Source of the DNA: Glaciecola blandensis
GTDB taxonomy: Bacteria; Pseudomonadota; Gammaproteobacteria; Enterobacterales; Alteromonadaceae
Assembly (NCBI RefSeq): GCF_031846165.1
Contig: NZ_JAVRIE010000006.1
Coordinates: 242,576 to 306,575 of the forward strand
Reading direction: 5' to 3'
Length of the DNA: 64,000 nucleotides
In this document: positions 15,455 through 23,459 of the stretch, in pieces
How the letters are laid out: each line of letters begins with the position of its first letter
Position numbering within the stretch: position 1 is the stretch's first letter
The notes under the pieces: model-generated
Seen by the model: the letters and a program-made list of their open reading frames with translations, nothing else
Databases searched by the model: none
What the model was told of the DNA's origin: nothing
Position numbers and translations under genes: made by a program

Positions 15455-15479
15455 GGCTCAGCGTTTGCAGGCGCTTTAC

Positions 15480-17270
15480 TTATTGGCCTGTATGTAAAGC
15501 AGCTAATGAATAGACCATCGGTGCATTCCAATTGATAGTCACTTCGTTAGTTGAGTAACTGCACCAATCATCCAAGTAGCTCAAAGCTGGTAAAGGCGAT
15601 GGATAATTACAGTTGTCTTGCTGACCAGGCTGAGGCCCACCAGCAACAAACCCTGGTACCGGTTCAGAAACAGTGTCAGCAAATGACGGTCGATGATGAA
15701 TATCCATTGGCGTTTTGCTACCAAAACCCGTCATGAAGGAATAGTCTGTTGGGTTTCTACCCAATACGTAATCCACTAGGCCAACCGCAGCATTTTTATA
15801 TGCCATATTGTCGCTTAGCTCATAGGCAAACAGCAAGACCATGCTTTTGTTTAACGCAACAGCGTTACTGCCCCACACAAAGTCTTCCTCTTGCATGGCA
15901 ACACCATAAGCTGAAGTTTCATATTGAGCAACAATGCTGTCTGCTAAAGCGATATAAGACGCTTGAAAGGTATTGAAATCGCTCTGCTCAATCAACATCT
16001 TACCGGCCGATAGCATTGATATATAGCCTAAGGTAGCTGTTTCAGGCCACGCTGGTGTGTTTGGTTGAGCACTTTGACGGCTGCTCATCGCTTTGAAGCT
16101 AGTCAGATATTGCTGGTCTTGCGTTAACAAAAACAGTTCCGCGGCAGCCCATAAACGCTCGTCGTCAAAGTTACCGTCACCATATTCTCCAGTCGAGACA
16201 TCGCTGGGCTGATTATAGGCCACGTTCGGATTGCTTTGTGCCCAAGTCCATGCACTTTCTGCTGCACTTTGGTAGCTTTGTGCAACACTCTGATATTCTG
16301 GTATGTCCGCATATATACGACTGGCTGAAGCCATAACGGCAGCAAAATTTAAAGCAGCACTTGTTCCTTTTTGCACTACGTAACGCTGTGCAGTGGAAAG
16401 GTGTGGCATTTGCGTGCCAGAAAAGTTGAGTGTGGTGAGCTTGTGATAAACACCACCATCATTGGGGTCTTGCATGGCCATCATCCAATCCAAGTTCCAC
16501 TTTATTTCTTCTAGTATGTCTGGGATCGAATTACCCGATTCAGGAATGTTTACATCGCGGTTCTGATAGAAACTCGTGAAATGCTCATAAGCAGCCATAA
16601 GTGTGTATGTTGAAATACCGCTGTTCACAATATATTTATTGTAATCCCCTGCGTCATACCATCCTTTTGGCGCACTGATCACGGTTCCTTCTGGCCGATT
16701 AGCATCAGCAGCCGAGCTGTGGACCAACACATTTGTATCAGGATGACCTGCAGGACGCGCCCAATCAGCAGCGTAAGCGCCGTCGAGGGCAAAACTGGCA
16801 CGGTTGAAGTAATACGCTTTCAGCGCAGCATCGTGGGCACTAAGAAATACGTCACTACCAATTACAACTGTAGCATCTGTCTCGACACCTGCTACGCGCA
16901 GTGCATATTCACCAGGAGTAGTCAGTGAAGAAAAGTCGGCGAGTTGCACTGTATCGTTTGCGACAGACCAAGTACGTTCTACTGCTAAGTCACCGCTCAT
17001 CACTACCGTGTTTGTGCTCATATCAACAAGCTCGAAGTTCGTGCTATTGGTAGCAGGGATCACTGCTTCTTTGACGCTATCAGGCAAGAAACCCAACTGA
17101 TTCACTTTGATCAATTCACTGGTTTCAGGACTTGGAGCTGGTTGTGGAGGTGGTGTAGTTGGCATATCTGGTGAAGAATTTCCTGCACCGCCACCACTTC
17201 CACACGCGCCAATTAGAAGCGCACTCGCCACAACCATACTTGTCATCGTCTGTTTAAAAACTGTTTTCAT
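15480..17270 (-). CDS. Glycoside hydrolase family 9 cellulase, lipoprotein
   Basis: 596 residues from the ATG at 17270. A lipoprotein signal (VVASALLIGAC) is followed by a Gly/Ser/Pro linker (PTTPPPQPAPSP), so the enzyme is likely tethered to the outer membrane. Next come a CelD_N Ig-like domain at about 52-140 (LIKVNQLGFLP...GEYALRV) and the GH9 (alpha/alpha)6 barrel. Catalytic features are GWYDAGDYNKY (two Asp near 205-208, one the base), DIHHRPS and, near the C-terminus, NEVTINWNAP, where Glu (about 573) is the acid. Inverting endo-beta-1,4-glucanase activity is expected. It fits a marine polysaccharide degrader, but no other CAZyme is adjacent. Confidence 0.93.
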   Translation of the reverse strand: MKTVFKQTMTSMVVASALLIGACGSGGGAGNSSPDMPTTPPPQPAPSPETSELIKVNQLGFLPDSVKEAVIPATNSTNFELVDMSTNTVVMSGDLAVERTWSVANDTVQLADFSSLTTPGEYALRVAGVETDATVVIGSDVFLSAHDAALKAYYFNRASFALDGAYAADWARPAGHPDTNVLVHSSAADANRPEGTVISAPKGWYDAGDYNKYIVNSGISTYTLMAAYEHFTSFYQNRDVNIPESGNSIPDILEEIKWNLDWMMAMQDPNDGGVYHKLTTLNFSGTQMPHLSTAQRYVVQKGTSAALNFAAVMASASRIYADIPEYQSVAQSYQSAAESAWTWAQSNPNVAYNQPSDVSTGEYGDGNFDDERLWAAAELFLLTQDQQYLTSFKAMSSRQSAQPNTPAWPETATLGYISMLSAGKMLIEQSDFNTFQASYIALADSIVAQYETSAYGVAMQEEDFVWGSNAVALNKSMVLLFAYELSDNMAYKNAAVGLVDYVLGRNPTDYSFMTGFGSKTPMDIHHRPSFADTVSEPVPGFVAGGPQPGQQDNCNYPSPLPALSYLDDWCSYSTNEVTINWNAPMVYSLAALHTGQ

Positions 17271-17388
17271 TTTCCACTGCCCTATAAATCGCCAGACGCC
17301 ATTAAAACCAATAATGTAAACGATTACAATAACAAAATTTAACAAAGCCTTAACAAGAATTGTTTTTTCGTAAACTATGCAAAACAGC

Positions 17389-17600
17389 AAAAAGGGGGTC
17401 AGAGTTAATTTAAAAAGGGGTCAGAGTTAGTTTTTTGTGGTTTGTTCAGGTCCTGAACAATGTAAACCTTCAAACGGCATAAATGCCGTTTGGGAGCGGG
17501 CAGGATGCCGTACAGCGTGTTTACATTGTTGAGGACCTGTTCGAACAGAAAGAAAAAATTAACTCTGACCCCTTTTTAAATTAACTCTGACCCCCTTTTT
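17389..17600. repeat. Large palindromic repeat, copy B, with doubled ends
   Basis: Same plan as the repeat at 8735-8910. The outer 23 bases (17389-17411, AAAAAGGGGGTCAGAG...) exactly match the reverse complement of 17578-17600. A second, inner set of GGGGTCAGAGTTA ends lies at 17412-17429 and 17559-17577. Inside, TGAACAATGTAAAC pairs with its near-complement at 17519-17532, and the central hairpin is AAACGGCAT-AA-ATGCCGTTT. Compared with copy A, both sides of each stem have changed together. The double ends suggest one element inserted into, or nested within, another. It lies between the divergent GH9 and TIGR03643 genes. Confidence 0.75.
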
Positions 17601-17622
17601 AGTTTTTTGCGTATAGGAAAGC

Positions 17623-17910
17623 ATGAAAACAAGTGTCAGAAACAAAGTAAAATTACTCAGCGAAGATGAGACCTCGCGTATTATCGAAATGGCGTGGGAA
17701 GATCGCACGCCATTTGAGGCGATAGAGCGCTTATTTGGCGTGTCTGAGCCAGAAGTGATTGAAATCATGCGCAGCAATATAAAGCGTAAAACCTTTAATA
17801 ATTGGCGGGCTAGAGTGAGCGGACGTAAAACCAAGCATATTAAGCTCCGCAGCCCCGATGTGAGCAGAGGGTATTGTTCTACTCAGTATAAGCCTGTGCG
17901 TAAACGATAG
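17623..17910 (+). CDS. TIGR03643 / DUF2805 family protein
   Basis: 95 residues. LSEDETSRIIEMAWEDRTPFEAIERLFGVSEPEVIEIMR is the helix-turn-helix-like core of the family, followed by FNNWRARVSGRKTKH, a conserved basic block. The family is small and uncharacterised; the fold suggests nucleic-acid binding. The start is 22 bases after repeat copy B, so the repeat could influence its expression. Confidence 0.85.
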   Translation: MKTSVRNKVKLLSEDETSRIIEMAWEDRTPFEAIERLFGVSEPEVIEIMRSNIKRKTFNNWRARVSGRKTKHIKLRSPDVSRGYCSTQYKPVRKR

Positions 17911-17917
17911 AGTGGGG

Positions 17918-18030
17918 TTCCCGCCTACGCGGGAATGACATCTGTGTGGGAATGACGCGTATCGGTTGGGTTTCCGCCTGCGCGGGAATGACATATCTGT
18001 GGGAATGACATATGTGCGGGAATAACGCGT
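17918..18030. repeat. Cluster of GCGGGAATGACA palindromic repeats
   Basis: Two short dyads, TTCCCGCCTACGCGGGAA (17918-17935) and TTTCCGCCTGCGCGGGAA (17971-17988), are followed by further GGGAATGACA/GGGAATAACG copies up to 18030. These are REP-like extragenic palindromes of a type found widely in proteobacteria. They lie between convergent gene ends and may act in termination or mRNA stabilisation. Confidence 0.75.
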
Positions 18031-18040
18031 ACCTACCGCC

Positions 18041-18823
18041 TTAGCGGGCTTCTAGATCGTCTAGGATCCCGCGCCTAAACTGCGCTGTGACATCAAAATA
18101 CCATGTTGCTTCTTCACCCGTTTCGGGGTTTTCAACACTAATGGCATCCATCGGGCGTTCTTGATGATAAACCAACGACTGGCCAGTCACGATAAAACCA
18201 TGCATTTGCACAAAGGCGTATAAATCGTTACTGCTGGTGATATAAAACGCTGTGGCCGGCGAGCGCCCATCACCCGAGCGCCACACCGCATCGATGAACC
18301 CATCTAACAGCTGATTGTGAAACTCGCCCTGCGCTTGTTGACCTTGTTCATAATGGCACACCATCGCGCCATAGTGGCCTGTTAAGCTCGTGAAGTTCTC
18401 ATTCAAAATAATATCAGTGGCACGCAAACAGGCATCCCATTGTTTGCTTTCCATGTGCTCGAAAGCGACCAGCTTTTGGGTTTGTTCCGCACTTGCGTAG
18501 GGATTGTAATTTGAGGTGAGGGGATATACTCGGGTAATCGCATCATAATCTCCATTGCTCGCCTGGCCCGATCTGAATTTAGCCACGAGCGCACGATAGT
18601 CAGCATCTGCTTTTGCATAATTGAGAATTTGTTTTTTTGCAGCTTCTTGTTGCTGCTTGGCCAATGCCGCTTTCTCTGCATCTACCTTACTCTGGGCCTG
18701 ATTGCTCGTTTGAGCAGTGCCTTTTGTGGAAGGCGTACTTCCGCATGCAGATACGAAAATAGAAAAACAAACGATGAAGCACAAGGAAAAAAGGTGACGG
18801 GGTGAAAATGTGCGTCTGTGCAT
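18041..18823 (-). CDS. DUF4919-like lipoprotein
   Basis: About 260 residues from MHRRTF at 18823 (a longer start at 18850 is possible). Lipoprotein signal FIVCFSIFVSAC, then a Lys/Gln-rich helical linker. The core ADADYRALVAKFRSGQASNGDYDAITRVYPLTSNYNPYA and later GFIVTGQSLVYHQERPMDAISV resemble DUF4919 proteins (function unknown). Assignment by motif only. It is read in line with the VF530 gene and the AgmX operon to its right. Confidence 0.55.
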   Translation of the reverse strand: MHRRTFSPRHLFSLCFIVCFSIFVSACGSTPSTKGTAQTSNQAQSKVDAEKAALAKQQQEAAKKQILNYAKADADYRALVAKFRSGQASNGDYDAITRVYPLTSNYNPYASAEQTQKLVAFEHMESKQWDACLRATDIILNENFTSLTGHYGAMVCHYEQGQQAQGEFHNQLLDGFIDAVWRSGDGRSPATAFYITSSNDLYAFVQMHGFIVTGQSLVYHQERPMDAISVENPETGEEATWYFDVTAQFRRGILDDLEAR

Positions 18824-18891
18824 CTTGCGGGTCCTGGATAGCCATGTCATGACTTAACTGTGCAATGAATTGACCCAAAGATCAACTGTCG

Positions 18892-19227
18892 CTAATAGCT
18901 CTCAGGACGATATTTCTTATGGAAAGTCTTCAAATATAAACGTTCTACTTTGTCTCTCGCCCACGGCGTACGGCGCAAGAATTTCAAACTACTTTTCACT
19001 GAAGGGTCAGACTTAAAGCAATTGATGTTGATACGATAAGCAAGCCCTTCCCAACCGTATTCAGCCTCTAGTTTTTCTACAATTACTTGTAACTTAACGC
19101 CATGCAGTGGGTTGTTCGCTTGTTGATTTTGCTGTGCTGCTGGCTCACTCGCAGTGTCTGCTGATGAGTCATTAGGTGAGGAAGAGGGCGAAGCATTTGC
19201 TTCGCCCTTTAAGCTATTATCGTTCAT
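18892..19227 (-). CDS. VF530 family DNA-binding protein (DUF2132)
   Basis: 111 residues. The first 35 or so are a disordered Ser/Asn/Gln-rich extension. The rest is the VF530 domain: NPLHGVKLQVIVEKLEAEYGWEGLAYRI, then NCFKSDPSVKSSLKFLRRTP and WARDKVERLY, close to the family consensus. VF530-like proteins are described as DNA-binding; biological role unclear. Its ATG is five bases after the AgmX gene stop, so it could be the last cotranscribed gene of that operon. Confidence 0.85.
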   Translation of the reverse strand: MNDNSLKGEANASPSSSPNDSSADTASEPAAQQNQQANNPLHGVKLQVIVEKLEAEYGWEGLAYRININCFKSDPSVKSSLKFLRRTPWARDKVERLYLKTFHKKYRPESY

Positions 19228-19231
19228 AATT

Positions 19232-20236
19232 CTAAAATGGTAAGAAATTGAACGAGTATTCTAACTCAGTTTTGGTAACGTTTTGAACACCAAAGTTAAT
19301 AAGACCAATACGTCCAATGAGTTTCTCCACCAGTTCAGGTGCATCCAGCTCACTGTTAACTAACTTCACTTCTGACAATGAACCATCCGGCTCAATTACC
19401 AAACGCACGGTTAGCTTACCCTCAATAGAAGGGTCTTGACGCAAGGCACGACGATACAAGGAATATACTGCACCTTTGTTGGCGTCGAGTATTTGCCTGA
19501 TACTATCGAGATCACGACTACCAATAATTTGCTGCTCTTCTTCAATACGCTTGGTCGCCAATGACGCCTCACCTATTTCAGCTGCCACAAATTCAGTATT
19601 ACGACGCCCCTCAAGTTCACCCGCAGCGCCAACGTCGGAGCTCAAACTTCCCAGCGCAATACCGCCACTGGTTTTATTAGTTTCACGACCTAGAATCTTG
19701 CGTTGCGTGCTTTCTTGTTGACCACCGCCTTGAGTTTGCTGTGTATTCGCCAAATTATTTAAGTTGGCGGCATCACGCATACTGGCAAGTTGATCTTGCA
19801 AGGCGAGTACACCTTTGCTTTTCGCCGTTTCACGCGCCTCTTTCGTTTTCTCTTCTAAAGTCGGCTCTTTTGGCTTCGGCTTAGGTTTGGGCTTCGGCTC
19901 TGGCTTAGGCTCAGGTTTTGGTTCTGGCTTCGGCTCTGGCTTTGGCTCTTCCTTTGGTTTTTCAGGTTCAGGCTCTGGTTTAGGCTCTGGCTCAATCACC
20001 TTCGGTGGCGGAGGTGGTTCCTTCGCTTTAATTACCTTAGCTAATTGCGGTGGCAGTTTTTCACGCTCCGCTCGCGGTATCTCAGGTAACTCTGTTATTT
20101 GCACAAACACCGCAATTGCTAGCGTGAGCAATAGCAACACGATCGTTATTTTGGTGAATGCTGCATTTTCCCTTGAACTGCTTTCCCAAGGGAGCTCTGA
20201 ATGAAAATAAACCTTACTGTAGTTCGCGCTGCTCAT
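19232..20236 (-). CDS. AgmX/PglI C-terminal domain protein, TonB-like energy transducer
   Basis: 334 residues with TonB topology: a short cytoplasmic N-terminus, one transmembrane helix (about 30-46), a long Pro/Glu/Lys-rich periplasmic stretch (about 73-125, repeated EPKP units), then a coiled region and a C-terminal domain (about 235-334) with AVYSLYRRALRQDPSIEGKLTVRLVIEPDGSLSEVKLVNSELDAPELVEKLIGRIGLINF, the AgmX/PglI-type TonB-like fold. Related proteins work with ExbB/ExbD-type motors, such as GltJ/AgmX of Myxococcus gliding. It lies directly downstream of the exbD and exbB genes and shares a base with the preceding stop. Confidence 0.85.
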   Translation of the reverse strand: MSSANYSKVYFHSELPWESSSRENAAFTKITIVLLLLTLAIAVFVQITELPEIPRAEREKLPPQLAKVIKAKEPPPPPKVIEPEPKPEPEPEKPKEEPKPEPKPEPKPEPKPEPKPKPKPKPKEPTLEEKTKEARETAKSKGVLALQDQLASMRDAANLNNLANTQQTQGGGQQESTQRKILGRETNKTSGGIALGSLSSDVGAAGELEGRRNTEFVAAEIGEASLATKRIEEEQQIIGSRDLDSIRQILDANKGAVYSLYRRALRQDPSIEGKLTVRLVIEPDGSLSEVKLVNSELDAPELVEKLIGRIGLINFGVQNVTKTELEYSFNFLPF

Positions 20237-20793
20237 TATCCACCACCCTGACTTGCGTCATCAACTGGTGCAGCCACATCACTATTTGATTCAAGCTGGT
20301 TCTCTACCGCCAAGGCGATATTGGTATAACCGGCTTCAGCGCTGGTTTGCATGATTTTCTTTAAGATCTCGTAAGGAACCGATTTATCGCCCATGATAGT
20401 AATCGATAAGCCCGGATCTTCTGCATCAGGATCATCACTATCTACTGGCGCAGCAACGGTACGCGAAGCTTGATACAACAACTCCGTTTTCAGCGCATCA
20501 ATCGTATATTCGCGCTGCTCGTACAAATCATTGGTCTTCGCTAATGACTTACCTTGCAACAGAATGTCTTGCGCAGTGATCATCAACAACAGCGTTTCTT
20601 TTGCTGGTGTTTTTACTGTTGATTTTGGTAGTTCAACAGAGTTATCACGTTGCAATACTTGCACATCTGAAGCATTTAGCATTAGAAAGAAAACGAGTAC
20701 CGTAAAAACATCCATCAGCGATACTAGACTCAACTTTGCTGTGCGACTTTTATTGGCGCGAGCCATGCGTTTAGCGCGTGCTGATTGCTTCAT
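20236..20793 (-). CDS. ExbD/TolR-type biopolymer transport protein (with the conserved Asp)
   Basis: 185 residues. A basic cytoplasmic tail (KRMARANKSRTAK) leads into one membrane helix, LSLVSLMDVFTVLVFFLMLN, with the protonatable Asp of the ExbD/TolR family (SLMD). A periplasmic domain with ITIMGDKSVPYEILKKIMQTSAEAGYTNIALAV follows. It partners the ExbB/TolQ protein to convert proton flow into motion. Its start overlaps the other exbD by 4 bases and its stop touches the AgmX start. Confidence 0.88.
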   Translation of the reverse strand: MKQSARAKRMARANKSRTAKLSLVSLMDVFTVLVFFLMLNASDVQVLQRDNSVELPKSTVKTPAKETLLLMITAQDILLQGKSLAKTNDLYEQREYTIDALKTELLYQASRTVAAPVDSDDPDAEDPGLSITIMGDKSVPYEILKKIMQTSAEAGYTNIALAVENQLESNSDVAAPVDDASQGGG

Positions 20794-21383
20794 TGTGCAC
20801 CTCCCGCATTTTTAAGTTCATAGCGAGCTGGTGCTTCTGCTAAAGAGACTTCTGGAAACAACTCTGCGTCGACTACCGATACTGCAACAACGGCCTTGTA
20901 GGAGCGTGTCGCGTCAATCAAGCTAATAATCGTTTGATAGTCAGTTTCGTCCGGTAGCATTAACACAATGTCTTTCTTGTCGATAGACTGTGCTAATAGC
21001 GTTTGTTTCACTAGTTTAAGTTGTGTTTGCAGCCCTTTATAATCGTGCTGCATAACAGGTTCTGTGCCAGTTGGAGCAGGCGCTTCACCTTCTTCAGGCA
21101 CGGCGGGTATTTTCGGCACACTACGTACCAAATAGCCTTGCGGGAAGAAAATATTTAATGCGTCATCGGTCACAAGAATTTCTAAGCTTTGATTTTCAAT
21201 TGGCTCATCGTCGGCAGCAAGTGCCTCAATGCCCGGTAATTGAAGTTCAACAACCGTAATTCTCGAAAACACCATCATCATTAATAAGACAGGCACCAGT
21301 ACGATCATCAAATTCATGAACGAGGTGATGTCTAATTCAGCGTCTTCTTTCTTGGCGTTACGCCCGTGGCGTCGTCCAATCAT
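20790..21383 (-). CDS. ExbD/TolR-type protein with Asn in place of the membrane Asp
   Basis: 197 residues. The membrane segment reads ELDITSFMNLMIVLVPVLLMMMV. Aligned with ExbD (VTPFIDVMLVL) the usually invariant Asp is Asn (FMN). The periplasmic domain ends with a TolR-like strand set, including VLMLPDETDYQTIISLIDATRSYK. Loss of the acidic residue suggests this subunit does not carry protons and has a structural or coupling role beside the Asp-bearing paralogue. Second gene of the exbB-exbD-exbD-agmX run. Confidence 0.85.
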   Translation of the reverse strand: MIGRRHGRNAKKEDAELDITSFMNLMIVLVPVLLMMMVFSRITVVELQLPGIEALAADDEPIENQSLEILVTDDALNIFFPQGYLVRSVPKIPAVPEEGEAPAPTGTEPVMQHDYKGLQTQLKLVKQTLLAQSIDKKDIVLMLPDETDYQTIISLIDATRSYKAVVAVSVVDAELFPEVSLAEAPARYELKNAGGAQ

Positions 21384-21394
21384 GAGAATGCTTC

Positions 21395-22051
21395 CTACTG
21401 GTCAGTCGTACGTGTTTTTGGCGCTAGGTTTTCTTTAGCAATGAGTGTGTTCAAGCACTTCACGCCAGCCATCTCCATACTTTCTACGATTTCAGTCGTT
21501 TTCGTTTGTAACAATGAATGAAGTAGTAATAGAGGAATTGCAGCAATCAAACCGTAAGCCGTTGTGTTCATCGCAACAGAGATACTTTGCGACAATAAGC
21601 TCGCTTTTTCTGATGGATCAGCGTTTGCGACGGCCGAGAATGCAGCAATCAGACCGATGATAGTACCTAACAAGCCCAACAAGGTTGAGATGTTGGCTAG
21701 CATGCCCAAATATTGTGTACGTTTTTCAAGGCGAGGAACAGTTTCCATCAAGCCTTCTTCCATTGCGTATTCTATGTCTTCACGACGAGGGCTTACACCT
21801 AAACGTGTGATGCCGGCACCAATAACGCGTGCAATGGGTGCAGTGCTATTTTGAGTGATTTGAATAATCTTGTCGAAGTTCTGGCTAGCAAGTAAAGGCT
21901 CCAGCTCTTTAAACGCTTTTTTATTCGTGCGACGGGCAGAACCCAAGAACCAATAACGCTCTAAAGCGATTGCTAAACCAATAGCTAGAACGATAGAGAT
22001 AGGGAACATAAACGAACCCCCTTCTTGGAAAAAGCGTACGATGGTATCCAT
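21395..22051 (-). CDS. MotA/TolQ/ExbB-type proton channel protein
   Basis: 218 residues with three hydrophobic segments. The N-terminal helix is SFMFPISIVLAIGLAIALERYW, and the pair of C-terminal helices includes YLGMLANISTLLGLLGTIIGLIAAFS and ISVAMNTTAYGLIAAIPLLLLHSLL, the classic ExbB/TolQ signature with its conserved Thr and Gly residues. It forms the pentameric ring around ExbD-type dimers in the inner membrane. It is 12 bases upstream of the first exbD. About 178 bases without a gene lie upstream, so a promoter may sit there. Confidence 0.9.
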   Translation of the reverse strand: MDTIVRFFQEGGSFMFPISIVLAIGLAIALERYWFLGSARRTNKKAFKELEPLLASQNFDKIIQITQNSTAPIARVIGAGITRLGVSPRREDIEYAMEEGLMETVPRLEKRTQYLGMLANISTLLGLLGTIIGLIAAFSAVANADPSEKASLLSQSISVAMNTTAYGLIAAIPLLLLHSLLQTKTTEIVESMEMAGVKCLNTLIAKENLAPKTRTTDQ

Positions 22052-22228
22052 GATATCCTCTCAAAATGTAGTGATCAGTTGTTTATCAAGCCTCAATCGT
22101 TCTTATGAACACTGCATTTTGAAGGCTTGGTGAAGTTATGCAATTTTGACTACTGACAGTGTATGTGAATACGCTTTGAACTTATGTATTCTGTACCATC
22201 AACAAGTTGCTGAATTTATACCCAAGAG

Positions 22229-22621
22229 CTACTTTTCAGCGGTAACCGATGTGGTAGTTTGGCTATTTTGTATCCCTTCAAGAAGATTAATCTCCTTTAA
22301 AAATTTGTTTCTTACCAGTGGCTTAAGTGATGTTTTAATAGGCGCCCACCGGTTTTCATTGCGATCGATACGCTGATGCAATGGCAACTGCCAAGGTACA
22401 ATTGACAATACCTTTGGCTGTTCTTTGTTTCCACGAATCGTTTCTTCTAAGCGCAGCACATCACCGCTAGCTGAGACATTTCCGTCAGATGCGACGCGCA
22501 CATCAATGGGAGACTGCTCTTCTAAAGCTTCTGTCTCTGGTTCTTGAGCGATTGCTGCTGAAAGACCAAAGTGCAATAACAAGAGTAATGAAGTGCTACG
22601 TTTGAAAACGAATTTACCCAT
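22229..22621 (-). CDS. Hypothetical periplasmic protein of the ExbB/TPR cluster
   Basis: 130 residues with a signal peptide (KRSTSLLLLLHFGLSAAIAQ). The mature part contains VRVASDGNVSASGDVLRLEETIRGNKEQPKVLSIVPW, then a basic WAPIKTSLKPLVRNKFLKEINLLEG tail. No family recognised. It overlaps the upstream TPR lipoprotein by 8 bases, so it belongs to the operon. Confidence 0.7.
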   Translation of the reverse strand: MGKFVFKRSTSLLLLLHFGLSAAIAQEPETEALEEQSPIDVRVASDGNVSASGDVLRLEETIRGNKEQPKVLSIVPWQLPLHQRIDRNENRWAPIKTSLKPLVRNKFLKEINLLEGIQNSQTTTSVTAEK

Positions 22622-23459
22622 TAGCTTGCTCCCGCGCGATGGCCTTTAATTGGCGTTTAATATCGGTGATCCACTGCCCTGCTAAGCGTTGTTCTTTCAA
22701 CAGTGCTTTGGCTGGCGTATCAGTACTTTGTACTTGTATATCGAGTAAAGCTTTATACAGCCTATAATCGCTAAGGGCTGACGCTTTATCACCAATGTAT
22801 AAGTCATTTAAAATGCCACGATTACGATAAGTCGATGCATTACCAGGCCACGCTTTTAAGGCTTGGTTGTAATATTCTTTTGCCTGCTCAAAGTTGCCCA
22901 TATCTCTGTGCAATTTGCCCAAGCGATTCAGCGCTTGATAATTGTTTGGTGACAGCGCAATAGCGACTTCGTAATCTTTAATCGCCTGTTCAATGTTTGT
23001 CGCTCGCTGATGGATATCACCACGTAAGACCCAGACTGAGGTATGCGGTGCGGCAAAGAAATCGGGATCGTCTAGTACTCGCTGAACCTCGCTTAATGCG
23101 CCGTCAGTGTTTCCTGCAGCCAAGGCATTCATCGCATTTTGTACATTCTGTAATTGACTGGCATTCAGCTTTTTCTGACTTTGGTTTTCCACTTGATAAG
23201 CGTTTATGGATGCCATCAAGCCCTGAGCCTCTAACATCAAGGCTTGCTCAGCTAGTTCTTCTTCGCTCATTACTTGCGCTGCTGGTTCAGTACCATCGTT
23301 AAGTACTTCTTCCGTTTTTTGCTCTGCTTCTGTCGCGCTTTGCTCATCACTCCCAAAAGTTGGGAGAGAAGGTAAGCTAGAACAGGCACTCATCATGACG
23401 CCAAAGCTCAAGACAAGCAGCGATTGCAGGAGTCGTTTGTTATTCAAAGTCTTCAACAC
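22614..23459 (-). CDS. TPR-containing lipoprotein
   Basis: 281 residues starting at a GTG (23459), inside the last 20 bases of the upstream gene. Lipoprotein signal ends MMSAC. An acidic linker is followed by TPR repeats at about 140-215 (IKDYEVAIALSPNNYQALNRLGKLHRDMGNFEQAKEYYNQALKAWPG). Comparable small TPR lipoproteins occur in AgmX/ExbB clusters (GltE-like). Likely an outer-membrane scaffold of the envelope complex. Confidence 0.82.
   Translation of the reverse strand: MLKTLNNKRLLQSLLVLSFGVMMSACSSLPSLPTFGSDEQSATEAEQKTEEVLNDGTEPAAQVMSEEELAEQALMLEAQGLMASINAYQVENQSQKKLNASQLQNVQNAMNALAAGNTDGALSEVQRVLDDPDFFAAPHTSVWVLRGDIHQRATNIEQAIKDYEVAIALSPNNYQALNRLGKLHRDMGNFEQAKEYYNQALKAWPGNASTYRNRGILNDLYIGDKASALSDYRLYKALLDIQVQSTDTPAKALLKEQRLAGQWITDIKRQLKAIAREQANG

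Noticed and set aside
17918..18030. CRISPR-like repeats GGGAATGACA
   Set aside because: Copies are short palindromes with irregular spacing and no spacers of equal length; they fit REP-like extragenic repeats.
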